The notes beneath the pieces were generated by a model that saw only the letters and a program-made list of their open reading frames with translations, was not told the DNA's origin and searched no databases. DNA of 64,000 bases, from contig JOBE01000016.1 in NCBI GenBank assembly GCA_000717735.1, forward strand, positions 59,725 to 123,724, read 5' to 3'. The DNA comes from Streptomyces griseoluteus. GTDB taxonomy: Bacteria; Actinomycetota; Actinomycetes; Streptomycetales; Streptomycetaceae. The position numbers were made by a program, and so were the translations under genes. Shown here piece after piece: positions 17,486 to 26,117 of the stretch; the first letter of the stretch is position 1; every line of letters begins with the position of its first letter.

Positions 17486-18688
17486 ATGGGACGGCGCAGA
17501 CGGCGAACCGATGACGACTGGAAGGTGCTCGCTCAGGCGTGCACGGCTCTCCTGGAGCGGGTGCCGGAGCTGGTGGACGAGCATCTGAGGGAACTCCACG
17601 CGTACGAGCCCGCGTACGCGCGGATCCTCCCGTACGACCAGCACTGGCAAGAGGCCCAGGAGGCGATGCGGATCGGGATCGAGATGATCTCGGCGCCCCG
17701 GAACTCGCCCCGCAGGGACCTGGAGAACGCCGAGGAGATGGGCCGGCGGCGGGCCGCGCAGGGCATGCCGCTCGAACTGGTCGTGCACGCGTACCGGCAT
17801 GCCGGGCATCTGGTGTGGGACGCGCTGATCGAGGGCGCTGGGTCGGACACGGCGCAGCTCGCGGCGCTGATGCAGTCGGCGACGACCGTGTGGTCGGCGG
17901 TGGACGCGCAGGCGGACACGGCGTCGGAGGCGTACCGGTCCACGGAGCTGGAGCTGCGCCGCCGGACGGACGAGCAGCTCCAGGCCCTCCTGGACGCGCT
18001 GCTCCAGGGCCAGCGGTCGCCTGAGCTGGTGGCGCGGGCGGCGGCGGGCCTGGACCTGCCGGAGCAGGGCCGGTACGCGGTGGTGGTGCTGCGCTACGAC
18101 CGGCGGGAGGAGCGGGAGCCGTTCCACCGGCAGGTGCAGGGCGAGGGCGTGCGGTTCCTGTGGCGGATGGGCGCGGACTGCGAGCTGGGGGTCGTGGCGC
18201 TGGCCCACGACACCGGCCTGGACGCGCTGTCCGAGCTGCTCGACGGGCGGTGCCCGGGGCCGGGCGGGATCAGCCCGGTGGTGGTGGGCCTGACCGAGCT
18301 GGGCCGGGCGCGGCGGCTCGCGGAGCTGGCGCTGCGGACGTGTCCGCCGGGCAGCCGCCAGATCGTGCGGCTCGACCGCCGGATGGCGGGTGCGCTGGTG
18401 GTGAGCCAGCCCGAGATGGCGAGCCTGCTGGTCTCCGACGTCCTGGGAGGGCTGCTCGAACTGGACCCTGCGGACCGGGCCGTGCTCCTGGAGACGCTGG
18501 ACGCGTGGCTGGAGTGCGAGGGGTCGGCGGGGCGGGCGGCGGGGCGGCTGTACTGCCACCGGAACACGGTCTTCAACCGGCTGCGGCGGCTCGAGCAGCT
18601 GACGTCACGATCGCTGTCGCGGCCGCGGGACCTGACGGAGATGACACTGGCCCTGGACGCGTTCCGCCTGACGGCGCCGGGGGGTTGA
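17486..18688 (+). CDS. PucR-family transcriptional regulator
   Basis: About 400 residues. It has an N-terminal helical sensory region with repeated acidic/aromatic residues, a central GGDEF-like PucR middle region, and a C-terminal PucR helix-turn-helix (AAGRLYCHRNTVFNRLRRLE near 365). Regulators of this family often sit beside the transporter or catabolic genes they control, which here means the divergent liv-type importer. A GTG at 17471 with GGAAGGGG upstream is an equally good start and would add five residues. Confidence 0.85.
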   Translation: MGRRRRRTDDDWKVLAQACTALLERVPELVDEHLRELHAYEPAYARILPYDQHWQEAQEAMRIGIEMISAPRNSPRRDLENAEEMGRRRAAQGMPLELVVHAYRHAGHLVWDALIEGAGSDTAQLAALMQSATTVWSAVDAQADTASEAYRSTELELRRRTDEQLQALLDALLQGQRSPELVARAAAGLDLPEQGRYAVVVLRYDRREEREPFHRQVQGEGVRFLWRMGADCELGVVALAHDTGLDALSELLDGRCPGPGGISPVVVGLTELGRARRLAELALRTCPPGSRQIVRLDRRMAGALVVSQPEMASLLVSDVLGGLLELDPADRAVLLETLDAWLECEGSAGRAAGRLYCHRNTVFNRLRRLEQLTSRSLSRPRDLTEMTLALDAFRLTAPGG

Positions 18689-18700
18689 GAACACCGGGCG

Positions 18701-18724
18701 GCCGCCCCCTGCTTCGGGGGCGGC
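18701..18724. terminator. Bidirectional hairpin terminator
   Basis: Nine-base arms GCCGCCCCC and GGGGGCGGC with a six-base loop lie between the converging pucR-like and glycerate kinase genes. Confidence 0.75.
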
Positions 18725-18733
18725 GGGCCCGGG

Positions 18734-19885
18734 TTACGCCAGGAAGTCCCGCGCGATGTCCGCCGCCACGTCCTCCAGGAGCGGGCCCGCGTTCGCCATG
18801 GACTTGGACGGGTCGGGTTCCAGGGCCGTGAGGGGGTAGGCGCGGCGGATGCCCGCCTTGCCGAGGGCCTCCGGCGGGAGGGCCAGGCGGCCGCAGACGG
18901 CGACGACCTCCTTGCCGGCGGCGCGGGCCGCCGCGGCGACGCCCGCCGGGGCCTTGCCGTGGAGGGTCTGCTCGTCGAGGGAGCCCTCGCCGGTGATGAC
19001 CAGGGTGGCGCGCTCCAGGGCGGGGGCGAAGCCGAGTACGTCCAGCATCAGCTCGATGCCCGGGCGGAAGCTCGCGCCCAGGATGAGCGCGCCGTAGCCG
19101 ATGCCGCCCGCGCCGCCCGCGCCCGGGGCGACGGCGGCTTCGGCGGCCCTGGGGCCGACGGCCTTCTCCAGGACGGTGGCGAAGTGGGCGAGGGCGGCGT
19201 CCAGGGTGCGGACGTCGTCCGGGGTGGCGCCCTTCTGCGGGCCGTAGACGGCGGGGGCGCCCTTGGGGCCGGTGAGGGGGTTGTCGACGTCGCTCGCGAG
19301 GATCAGGCCGACCGAGGCGAAGCGGGGGTCGAGGCCGCTGAGGTCGGCGGTGGCCAGGTCGGCGAGGGGTGCGCCGCCGGGGCCCACGGGGTCGCCGGAC
19401 GCGTCGAGGAAGCGGGCGCCGAGCGCGGCGAGCATGCCGGCGCCGCCGTCGGTGGTGGCGCTGCCGCCGACGCCGAAGACGACGGTGGTCGCGCCGGCGT
19501 CCAGGGCGGCGCGGAGCAGCTCGCCGGAGCCGTACGTGGTCGCGGTCAGCGGGGCGAACACGCCGCGCGGGAGGAGCTGGAGGCCGGAGGCCTCGGCCAT
19601 CTCGACGACGGCGGTGGTGCCGCGCAGCGCGAAGGCGGCGGTGACCTGCTCACCGAGCGGTCCCGTCACCTGGACCTCGCGGCGCTCGAATCCGGCCGCG
19701 ACGGCTGCCGCGACGGTGCCGTCGCCGCCGTCGGCGACGGGGAGCGTCTCCACGGTCAGGCCGGGGACGACCCGTCGCAGTCCTGCTGTGACCCGTTCCG
19801 CGACCTGTACGGCCGTGAGCGAGCCCTTGAACTTGTCGGCCGCCACGAGCACGTGTGCGACCTGAGTTGCTGCCCCGTCCGTCAC
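18734..19885 (-). CDS. Glycerate kinase (GarK/GlxK family)
   Basis: 383 residues. The family N-terminus LVAADKFKGSLTAVQVAERV is visible at about 12-31, with the glycine-rich VFGVGGSATTDGGAGML near 145 and the C-terminal ITGEGSLDEQT. It phosphorylates glycerate to 2-phosphoglycerate. In this genome it could help dispose of glyoxylate or allantoin-derived carbon, but no partner gene is adjacent. The GTG start at 19885 is chosen because the conserved N-terminus follows. It is divergent from the BCCT transporter. Confidence 0.92.
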   Translation of the reverse strand: MTDGAATQVAHVLVAADKFKGSLTAVQVAERVTAGLRRVVPGLTVETLPVADGGDGTVAAAVAAGFERREVQVTGPLGEQVTAAFALRGTTAVVEMAEASGLQLLPRGVFAPLTATTYGSGELLRAALDAGATTVVFGVGGSATTDGGAGMLAALGARFLDASGDPVGPGGAPLADLATADLSGLDPRFASVGLILASDVDNPLTGPKGAPAVYGPQKGATPDDVRTLDAALAHFATVLEKAVGPRAAEAAVAPGAGGAGGIGYGALILGASFRPGIELMLDVLGFAPALERATLVITGEGSLDEQTLHGKAPAGVAAAARAAGKEVVAVCGRLALPPEALGKAGIRRAYPLTALEPDPSKSMANAGPLLEDVAADIARDFLA

Positions 19886-19997
19886 CTTGCATCCCTTGCT
19901 TTCGAACGTGCAGTCGCGCCGTGGCCGACCCTATCCGTACCCCTGGACGGCGTGCCACCCCCTGATAAGGCGATATTCCGCACCATAGTGGGGTCAC

Positions 19998-21668
19998 ATG
20001 AGTACGGAAAAGATCGTTTCCGACGCCGAGCCCGACGCCAAGGTCATCGGGATCGGAATCGCGGCCGTCGTCGCGGTCGTCGGGTGGGCGGCTCTGGGCG
20101 AGGACTCCTTCGACAGCGCCTCGGACACGGCCCTCCAGTGGGTGCTGTCCAATTTCGCCTGGCTCTTCGTCGTCGCGGCCGACACGTTCCTCGTGCTGTG
20201 CGTGGTGATCGCCCTGAGCCGTTTCGGCCGGATCAGGCTGGGCGCGGACGACTCGGAGCCGGAGTTCGGCAACCTGGCGTGGATCGCGATGATGTTCAGC
20301 GCCGGCATGGGCATCGGCCTGATGTTCTACGGGGTCGGGGAGCCGCTCCAGCACTTCCTGAGCCCTCCCCCGGCGAGCGGCGTGCCGGCGGGGACGGGCG
20401 GCGCGGCCCGTACCGCGATGGAGTACTCGTTCTTCCACTGGACGCTGACCCCGTGGGCGATCTACGGCATCACGGGTCTGGCCCTGGCGTACGCGGGCTT
20501 CCGCAAGGGCCGCGGGAACCGGCTGAGTTCCGCGTTCGTGCCGCTGCTCGGGGCGCGGCGGGCGGCTTCCTGGCCGGGCAGGGCGATCGATCTGCTCGCG
20601 GTGTTCGCGACCGTGTTCGGCACGGCGACGAGCCTGGGGCTCGGCGCGCTGCAGGTCGCCGAGGGCCTGAACCTGACGATGGGCGTGGAGAACTCGACGT
20701 CCACCCAGCTGATCATCATCGTGTCCCTGTCCGCGGCCTTCGTCCTGTCGGCCTTCTCGGGGCTGCACAAGGGCGTGAAGTGGCTGTCGACCCTGAACAT
20801 CGTCCTCGCGGGCTGTCTGATGCTGTTCGTGTTCCTGCTCGGCCCGACGGTCTACATCCTGGACACCATTCCGGCCTCCGTCGGCGGCTATCTGCACCAG
20901 CTGCTCCCGATGGCGAGCCGGACGGGCGCGTTCACCGACCCCGACTGGCTGGGGACGTGGACGATCTTCTACTGGGCCTGGTGGCTGTCCTGGGCACCGT
21001 TCGTCGGCACCTTCATCGCCCGGATCTCGCGCGGCAGGACGATCAGGGAGTTCCTCGTCGGGGTGCTGCTCGTGCCGTCAGGGGCCACGGTGGTGTGGTT
21101 CTGCGTGATGGGCGGTACGGCGATCCGGCTGGAGTCCACGGGTGCGGCGGACCTGGCGACGGCGGTGCGGGACGGGGCGGAGGCCTCGCTGTTCGCGATG
21201 CTGGAGGCGCTGCCGATCGGCACGGTCACCTCGGTGGTCGCGATGCTCCTGGTGATGACGTACTTCGTCACGAGCGCGGACTCGGCCTCGCTCGTGATGG
21301 GGTCGCTGACGAGCGGCGGCTCGCTCCACCCGCCGACCTGGCTGGTGGTGATCTGGGGCGTCCTGATGGCCGCCGTGGCGGCGGTCCTGCTCGTGGTGGG
21401 CGGTCTGAACTCGCTCCAGACCGCGACGATCCTGGTCGCGCTGCCGTTCGTGGTGGTGATGCTGGCGCTGTGCTGGGCGCTGCTCAAGGAGCTGCGGGAG
21501 GACCCGGGTGCCGGCCCGGTCAGGCACCACGCGCTGCACGGGCTCGGTGACACGGTCGGGGCGCTGGTCGGGGAGGCGATCACGGAGCAGGGCGGGTCGC
21601 GCCACCACCGGCTGCGCCGGGCGGCGAAGGCGCGCACCGACGTGGAGCCTCCCGAGGGCGAGGGCTGA
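19998..21668 (+). CDS. BCCT-family transporter (betaine/choline/carnitine type)
   Basis: 556 residues, twelve predicted membrane helices and a charged C-terminal tail. The family signature WWLSWAPFVGTFIARISRGR is near residue 330. BCCT proteins move quaternary-ammonium or related zwitterionic compounds with Na+ or H+. The substrate cannot be read here. The gene is followed after one base by the ADP-ribosylglycohydrolase gene, so the two are almost certainly cotranscribed. That opens the possibility that the substrate is not a classical osmolyte, but this is inference only. A GTGGGG ribosome site precedes the ATG. Confidence 0.93.
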   Translation: MSTEKIVSDAEPDAKVIGIGIAAVVAVVGWAALGEDSFDSASDTALQWVLSNFAWLFVVAADTFLVLCVVIALSRFGRIRLGADDSEPEFGNLAWIAMMFSAGMGIGLMFYGVGEPLQHFLSPPPASGVPAGTGGAARTAMEYSFFHWTLTPWAIYGITGLALAYAGFRKGRGNRLSSAFVPLLGARRAASWPGRAIDLLAVFATVFGTATSLGLGALQVAEGLNLTMGVENSTSTQLIIIVSLSAAFVLSAFSGLHKGVKWLSTLNIVLAGCLMLFVFLLGPTVYILDTIPASVGGYLHQLLPMASRTGAFTDPDWLGTWTIFYWAWWLSWAPFVGTFIARISRGRTIREFLVGVLLVPSGATVVWFCVMGGTAIRLESTGAADLATAVRDGAEASLFAMLEALPIGTVTSVVAMLLVMTYFVTSADSASLVMGSLTSGGSLHPPTWLVVIWGVLMAAVAAVLLVVGGLNSLQTATILVALPFVVVMLALCWALLKELREDPGAGPVRHHALHGLGDTVGALVGEAITEQGGSRHHRLRRAAKARTDVEPPEGEG

Positions 21669-21669
21669 C

Positions 21670-22737
21670 GTGGACCGGACGGGCGGAGAGCTCGCTGACC
21701 GGATCCTGGGCGGCTGGACGGGCCGGATCGCAGGGAACATGCTGGGCAAGCCCGTGGAGCAGGGTGACCACTGGACCCGGGAGCACATCGACGCCTATCT
21801 GCGGCTGACGGGCGCGCTGCCCCTGACGGACTACCTGCCGCCCCCGCCGCCCGGGGCGACCGGTTTCGAGCTGCGCCCCGAGTGGCGCGCGTGCGTGCGC
21901 GGTGGGATCGACGGCAGCTGCCGGGACGACGACATCGACTGGTCGATCCTCGGGCTGCACCTCCTGGAGACGTACGGCTTCGCCTTCACGACCGAGCAGG
22001 TGGGGCGGGAGTGGCTGATGCGGCTGCCGTACCTGCAGACGTTCACGGCCGAGCGGGCCGCCTACCGGAACCTCGCGAACGGCCTGCGGCCGCCGCTGAC
22101 GGCCACGTACGACAATCCGTACCAGGAGTGGATCGGCGCGCTGATCAGGGCCGACGTCCACGGCTGGACCAGTCCGGGCGACCCGCGCCGGGCCGCCTCG
22201 CTGGCCCGCAGGGACGCGGTCCTCTCGCACAGCGGGAACGGGGTGTACGGGGCGATGTGGGCGGCGGCCCTGATCGCGGCGGCGTTCACCGCGCCGGACG
22301 TCAGGACCGCGCTCGAATCGGGCCTGGCGCAGGTGCCGCCGAGCAGCCGGCTCGCCCGGACCGTGCGCGGGACGATCGCCCTGTACGAGTCGGGGCTCGG
22401 CTGGTCCGCCGCGCTCGACGAGCTCGCGGAACGCACGGCGGGCCTCGGCTGGATCCACACCGTGCCGAACGCGGCCGTGCTGACCGCCGGACTCCTGTAC
22501 GGGGAGGGGGACTTCACCCGCACGATCGCGCTGACCGTGCGCGGCGGCCTGGACACGGACTCCAACGGGGCGACGGCGGGTTCGGTGGCGGGGGTGATGT
22601 GCGGGGCGGCGGCGATCCCGCCCCAGTGGTCGGAGCCGTTGCGGGACCGGGTGAGCAGCGCGGTGTTCGGCTTCGACGGCGTCGGGATCGGTGAACTGGC
22701 CGAGCGGACCCTGCGGCTGGCTACGCTGACGCCATGA
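21670..22737 (+). CDS. ADP-ribosylglycohydrolase family protein
   Basis: 355 residues of the ARH/DraG family. These enzymes use two Mg2+ ions to remove ADP-ribose from proteins, nucleic acids or small molecules. Metal-ligand segments are visible: CRDDDIDW near residue 92 and GGLDTDSNGATAG near 295, the DxD-T/S-x-G type C-terminal motif; the N-terminal GRIAGNMLGKPVE is also typical. The GTG start at 21670 sits one base after the BCCT stop, and its end overlaps the Nudix start by four bases (ATGA). The context with Nudix and sirtuin genes points to ADP-ribose metabolism. Confidence 0.88.
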   Translation: MDRTGGELADRILGGWTGRIAGNMLGKPVEQGDHWTREHIDAYLRLTGALPLTDYLPPPPPGATGFELRPEWRACVRGGIDGSCRDDDIDWSILGLHLLETYGFAFTTEQVGREWLMRLPYLQTFTAERAAYRNLANGLRPPLTATYDNPYQEWIGALIRADVHGWTSPGDPRRAASLARRDAVLSHSGNGVYGAMWAAALIAAAFTAPDVRTALESGLAQVPPSSRLARTVRGTIALYESGLGWSAALDELAERTAGLGWIHTVPNAAVLTAGLLYGEGDFTRTIALTVRGGLDTDSNGATAGSVAGVMCGAAAIPPQWSEPLRDRVSSAVFGFDGVGIGELAERTLRLATLTP

Positions 22738-23228
22738 CCACGACCGACTACGCCACGTACATCGCCGGTCTCCCCCGCGTCCTGGCCGGCGCCGCCGCAC
22801 TCTTCCGGGACGCCTCGGGGCGCGTCCTGGTGGTGGAACCCAACTACCGCGAGGCCTGGACGCTGCCCGGCGGCACGATCGAGTCCGACACCGGCGAGAC
22901 GCCCCGGGGGGCCGCCCGCCGGGAGACGGCCGAGGAGATCGGCCTGGACCTGCCCCTCGGCCCGCTGCTCGCGGTCGACTGGTCCCACGGCTCGGGGCGG
23001 CCGCCGATCGTGGCGTACGTGTACGACGGCGGGGTGCTGACCGAGGAGCGGTTCGCGGAGATCCGGCTCCAGGAGGAGGAACTGCTCTCCTGGAAGCTGA
23101 TCGAGCGCGAGGAGGTCACCGCCCACCTTCCGGGCAGCCTGGGCCTGCGGGTCCTCGCCTCGCTGGACGTCCTGGCGACGGGCGCGGGGCCGGTGGAGCT
23201 GGAGAACGGTCACCCGGTCGGGGGATGA
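22734..23228 (+). CDS. Nudix hydrolase
   Basis: 164 residues. The Nudix box runs from GGTIES through AARRETAEEIGLDL (about 39-65), with the loop between the first Gly and the first Glu about two residues longer than the standard G-x5-E. Nudix enzymes cut nucleoside diphosphates linked to another moiety. Beside an ADP-ribosylglycohydrolase and a sirtuin the likely substrate is ADP-ribose or O-acetyl-ADP-ribose, but that rests on context. The start overlaps the preceding stop. Confidence 0.85.
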   Translation: MTTTDYATYIAGLPRVLAGAAALFRDASGRVLVVEPNYREAWTLPGGTIESDTGETPRGAARRETAEEIGLDLPLGPLLAVDWSHGSGRPPIVAYVYDGGVLTEERFAEIRLQEEELLSWKLIEREEVTAHLPGSLGLRVLASLDVLATGAGPVELENGHPVGG

Positions 23229-23305
23229 CGCGGGACCCGTCTCCGGGAACCCAGCACCCGGAAACCCGTTCGCGGGAGCGGTTTCGTGGTGCCTAGGCTC
23301 GTCGT

Positions 23306-24025
23306 ATGACCATGGTCGCGATTCTCAGTGGAGCCGGTATCTCGACGGACTCGGGCATCCCCGACTACCGGGGTCCGAACGGTGTGTGGCGGCGGGACCC
23401 CGAGGCCGAGCGGCTCGTCACGTACGGGCCGTACATGGCCGACCCGCAGATCCGCCGCCGCTCGTGGCGGATGCGGCTCGACGGTCCCGTCCTGAGCGCA
23501 GAGCCGAACGTGGCGCACCACGCGATCGCCGCGTACGAGCGGACGAGCGGGAACGCGCTGCGGGTGATCACCCAGAACGTGGACGGACTGCACCAGGCCG
23601 CCGGGGTGCCCGGCCGCAAGGTGCTCGAACTCCACGGCTCCGCGCGGTCGGTGGTGTGCACGGCCTGCCACGCCCGCTCGTCGATGGAGGAGGCCCTGGA
23701 GCGGGTGCGGGCCGGTGAGGACGACCCCGGGTGCCGGGGGTGCGGCGGGATCCTGAAGTCGGCGACCGTGATGTTCGGGCAGCGGCTCGATCCGGTGGTG
23801 CTCGGGGAGGCCATGTCGATCGCCAAGGCCACCGAGGTGTTCGTCGCGGTCGGCAGCAGTCTCCAGGTGCAGCCGGCGGCCTCCCTCGCGGGGATCGCGG
23901 CCGAGCGCGGCGCGCGGCTGATCATCGTGAACGCCGAGCCCACCCCGTACGACGCCGTCGCCGACGAGGTCGTCCGTGAGCCGATCGGCACGGCGCTGCC
24001 CGCGCTGCTCGACCGGCTGCGGTAG
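23306..24025 (+). CDS. cobB: Sir2-family NAD-dependent protein deacylase
   Basis: 239-residue sirtuin. All core motifs are present: GAGISTDSGIPDYRG (about 9-23), TQNVDGLHQAAG with the catalytic His in LELHGS (about 108), and the four zinc Cys in CTAC and CRGCGG. It removes acyl groups from lysines using NAD, releasing nicotinamide and O-acetyl-ADP-ribose, which fits the Nudix gene 77 bp upstream. A few sirtuins instead transfer ADP-ribose. The ATG at 23306 or the one at 23312 could be the start. Confidence 0.93.
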   Translation: MTMVAILSGAGISTDSGIPDYRGPNGVWRRDPEAERLVTYGPYMADPQIRRRSWRMRLDGPVLSAEPNVAHHAIAAYERTSGNALRVITQNVDGLHQAAGVPGRKVLELHGSARSVVCTACHARSSMEEALERVRAGEDDPGCRGCGGILKSATVMFGQRLDPVVLGEAMSIAKATEVFVAVGSSLQVQPAASLAGIAAERGARLIIVNAEPTPYDAVADEVVREPIGTALPALLDRLR

Positions 24026-24047
24026 CCGCTGCGGGACGGAGCCGGTC

Positions 24048-24551
24048 CTAGAAGAGCCCGGCGGGTTCCGCCGCGCCCGACTCGAAGGCGAGGAGGCGCT
24101 GCTTGCGGTCGAGGCCGCCGCCGTAGCCGGTGAGGCCGCCGCCCGCGCCGATCACCCGGTGGCACGGGACGATGATGCCGACGGGGTTCTTGCCGTTGGC
24201 GAGGCCCACCGCGCGGGAGGCCGCGGGGTTGCCCAGTTCCTCGGCGAGTTCGCCGTACGTCCGGGTCTCCCCGTAGGGGATGCGGAGCAGCTGCTCCCAG
24301 ACCCGCACCTGGAACGGGGTGCCGATCAGGTGCAACGGCAGGTCGAACTCGGTGAGTTCGCCGGCGAAGTAGGCGTCGAGCTGGCGGATCGCCTCGCCGA
24401 AGGGGCGCGGGTCGGGTGCGCCGAAGGTCTCCTCGGGCGGACGGTGGCGCTGCCCGGTCATGTGGACGCGGCTGAGGACGCCGTCGACGGCGACGAGGGT
24501 CAGCGGCTCGTACGGGCTGTCCACGACGGTGTGCCGGACGGTGGGGGTCAT
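24048..24551 (-). CDS. ogt: Methylated-DNA-protein cysteine methyltransferase
   Basis: 167 residues. The active-site motif IIVPCHRVIG lies near 128, followed by the GLTGYGGGLDRKQRLLAFE substrate loop; the AVGLANGKNP DNA-binding helix is just before it. It repairs O6-methylguanine by suicidal methyl transfer. It lies 6 bp downstream of the Ada-AlkA gene, so the operon supplies both base excision and direct reversal of alkylation damage. Confidence 0.94.
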   Translation of the reverse strand: MTPTVRHTVVDSPYEPLTLVAVDGVLSRVHMTGQRHRPPEETFGAPDPRPFGEAIRQLDAYFAGELTEFDLPLHLIGTPFQVRVWEQLLRIPYGETRTYGELAEELGNPAASRAVGLANGKNPVGIIVPCHRVIGAGGGLTGYGGGLDRKQRLLAFESGAAEPAGLF

Positions 24552-24557
24552 GGCGGT

Positions 24558-26042
24558 TCAGTGTCCTTCGCTGGGCAGGTGGTTGATCGGGTGGTCGTCG
24601 GTCGCCCAGAGGTACTGGACGGCGTACGCACGCCAGGGGCGCCAGTGGGCCGCGCGGGCGGTGAGCGCGGCCGGGGTGCCGGGCAGGCCGAGTCCTGCCG
24701 CGGCGCGGCGGACGCCGAGGTCGCCGGGGAGGAAGGCGTCGGGGTCGCCGAGGGCCCGCATGGCGATGATCTCGGTGGTCCAGGGGCCGAAGCCGGGCAG
24801 GGCGAGCAGCCGGGCGCGGGCCTCCTCGCGGTCGTCGGCGGGGCCGAGGGGCAATGAGCCGTCGGCGAGGGCCCTGACGAGGGTGAGGAGGGTGGTGCGG
24901 CGGCTGCGGGGCAGCGCGAGGGTCTCGGGGTCGAGGTCGGCGAGCGCCTCGGGCCCCGGGAACAGGTGGGTGAGGCCGCCCTCGGGGTCCTCGACGGGGG
25001 TGCCGTACGCGGTGACGAGCCGGGCGGCGTGGGTGCGGGCGGCGGCGGTGGAGACCTGCTGGCCGAGGACGGCCCGTACGGCGAACTCGGCGGGGTCGAC
25101 GGTCCCGGGCACCCGGCGGCCGGGCGCCTTGTCGACGACCGGGGCGAGCAGCGGATCGGCGCGCAGCCGGTCGTCGACGGCGACGGGGTCGGCGTCGAGG
25201 TCGAGGAGACGGCGGCAGCGGCTGATGGCGTGGGTGAGGTCGCGGGGGTCGGTGAGGAAGAGGCGGCAGGCGATGTGGTCGGGGCGGGGGGCGAGGGCGA
25301 CGATGCCGTGCCCGTACGGCAGGGCGAGGGTCCGCCGGTAGGCGCCGTCGCGCCACTCCTCCACCCCGGGGATCGCGGTGGCCGCGAGGTGGCCGAAGAG
25401 GTTGGAGGGCTCCAACGGGGCGCGGAAGGGGAGCCGGAGGCTGATCACCCCGGGGGTGCGGGGGCGGTCGGACGCCGGGCGGGCGGCGCGGGCGCGGAGC
25501 TCGCCGGGGGTGAGGGCGAAGACCTCGCGGACGGTGTCGTTGAAGGTGCGGATGGAGGCGAAGCCGGCCGCGAAGGCGACCTCGCCCAGGGGCATCGGGG
25601 TCGTCTCGATGAGGACCCTGGCGGTCTGGGCGCGCTGGGCGCGGGCCAGGGCGAGGGGTCCCGCGCCCAGTTCGGCGAGGAGCTGGCGTTCGATCTGGCG
25701 GGTGGACCAGCCGAGGCGGCGGGCGAGCCCGGGGACGCCTTCCCGGTCGACGACCCCGTCCTGGATGAGCCGCACGGCGCGGGCGACGGCGTCGGCGCGG
25801 ACGTTCCACTCGGGCGAACCGGGGCTGGTGTCGGGCCGGCACCGCTTGCAGGCCCGGAAGCCGGCCCGCTGGCAGGACGCGGCGCTGGCGTGGAACTCCA
25901 TGTTCTCGGGCTTGGGCGGGACGACCGGGCAGCTGGGCCGGCAGTAGATCCGGGTGGTGCGGACCGCGGTGAAGAACACGCCGTCGAAGCGGGCGTCCTT
26001 CGACTGGACGGCCCGTACGCAGCGCTCGGTGTCGGTGTGCAT
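24558..26042 (-). CDS. Ada-type regulator fused to AlkA DNA-3-methyladenine glycosylase
   Basis: 494-residue multidomain protein. Residues 1-75 form the Ada zinc domain with ligands Cys34, Cys38, Cys65 and Cys68 (RIYCRPSC and ACKRC); the first pair includes the methylphosphotriester acceptor. Residues 85-185 form an AraC-type DNA-binding domain. The remainder is an AlkA N-domain plus an HhH-GPD glycosylase, with GFGPWTTEIIAMR near 433 and the catalytic Asp in LPGDLGVRRA. It therefore senses methylated DNA, probably activates its own operon, and excises alkylated bases. The separate ogt gene downstream supplies the methyltransferase that Escherichia coli Ada carries internally. Confidence 0.93.
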   Translation of the reverse strand: MHTDTERCVRAVQSKDARFDGVFFTAVRTTRIYCRPSCPVVPPKPENMEFHASAASCQRAGFRACKRCRPDTSPGSPEWNVRADAVARAVRLIQDGVVDREGVPGLARRLGWSTRQIERQLLAELGAGPLALARAQRAQTARVLIETTPMPLGEVAFAAGFASIRTFNDTVREVFALTPGELRARAARPASDRPRTPGVISLRLPFRAPLEPSNLFGHLAATAIPGVEEWRDGAYRRTLALPYGHGIVALAPRPDHIACRLFLTDPRDLTHAISRCRRLLDLDADPVAVDDRLRADPLLAPVVDKAPGRRVPGTVDPAEFAVRAVLGQQVSTAAARTHAARLVTAYGTPVEDPEGGLTHLFPGPEALADLDPETLALPRSRRTTLLTLVRALADGSLPLGPADDREEARARLLALPGFGPWTTEIIAMRALGDPDAFLPGDLGVRRAAAGLGLPGTPAALTARAAHWRPWRAYAVQYLWATDDHPINHLPSEGH

Positions 26043-26117
26043 GAGTCCAGGATCGCGGACGGCCGGCGCGCGGGCTGGCGAGAAAACGACATGGACGTCC
26101 GCTCCCGGGGTCGCGGG

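Noticed and set aside
18959..21550. A plus-strand open frame of 863 codons
   Set aside because: Antisense to glycerate kinase and out of frame with the BCCT gene; Gly/Arg/Ala-rich without any fold signature.
19998..24025. The ADP-ribose gene run as an anti-phage defence island
   Set aside because: Sirtuin and ADP-ribose enzymes occur in defence systems, but there is no effector, nuclease, toxin or mobile-element context here and each gene looks housekeeping in form.
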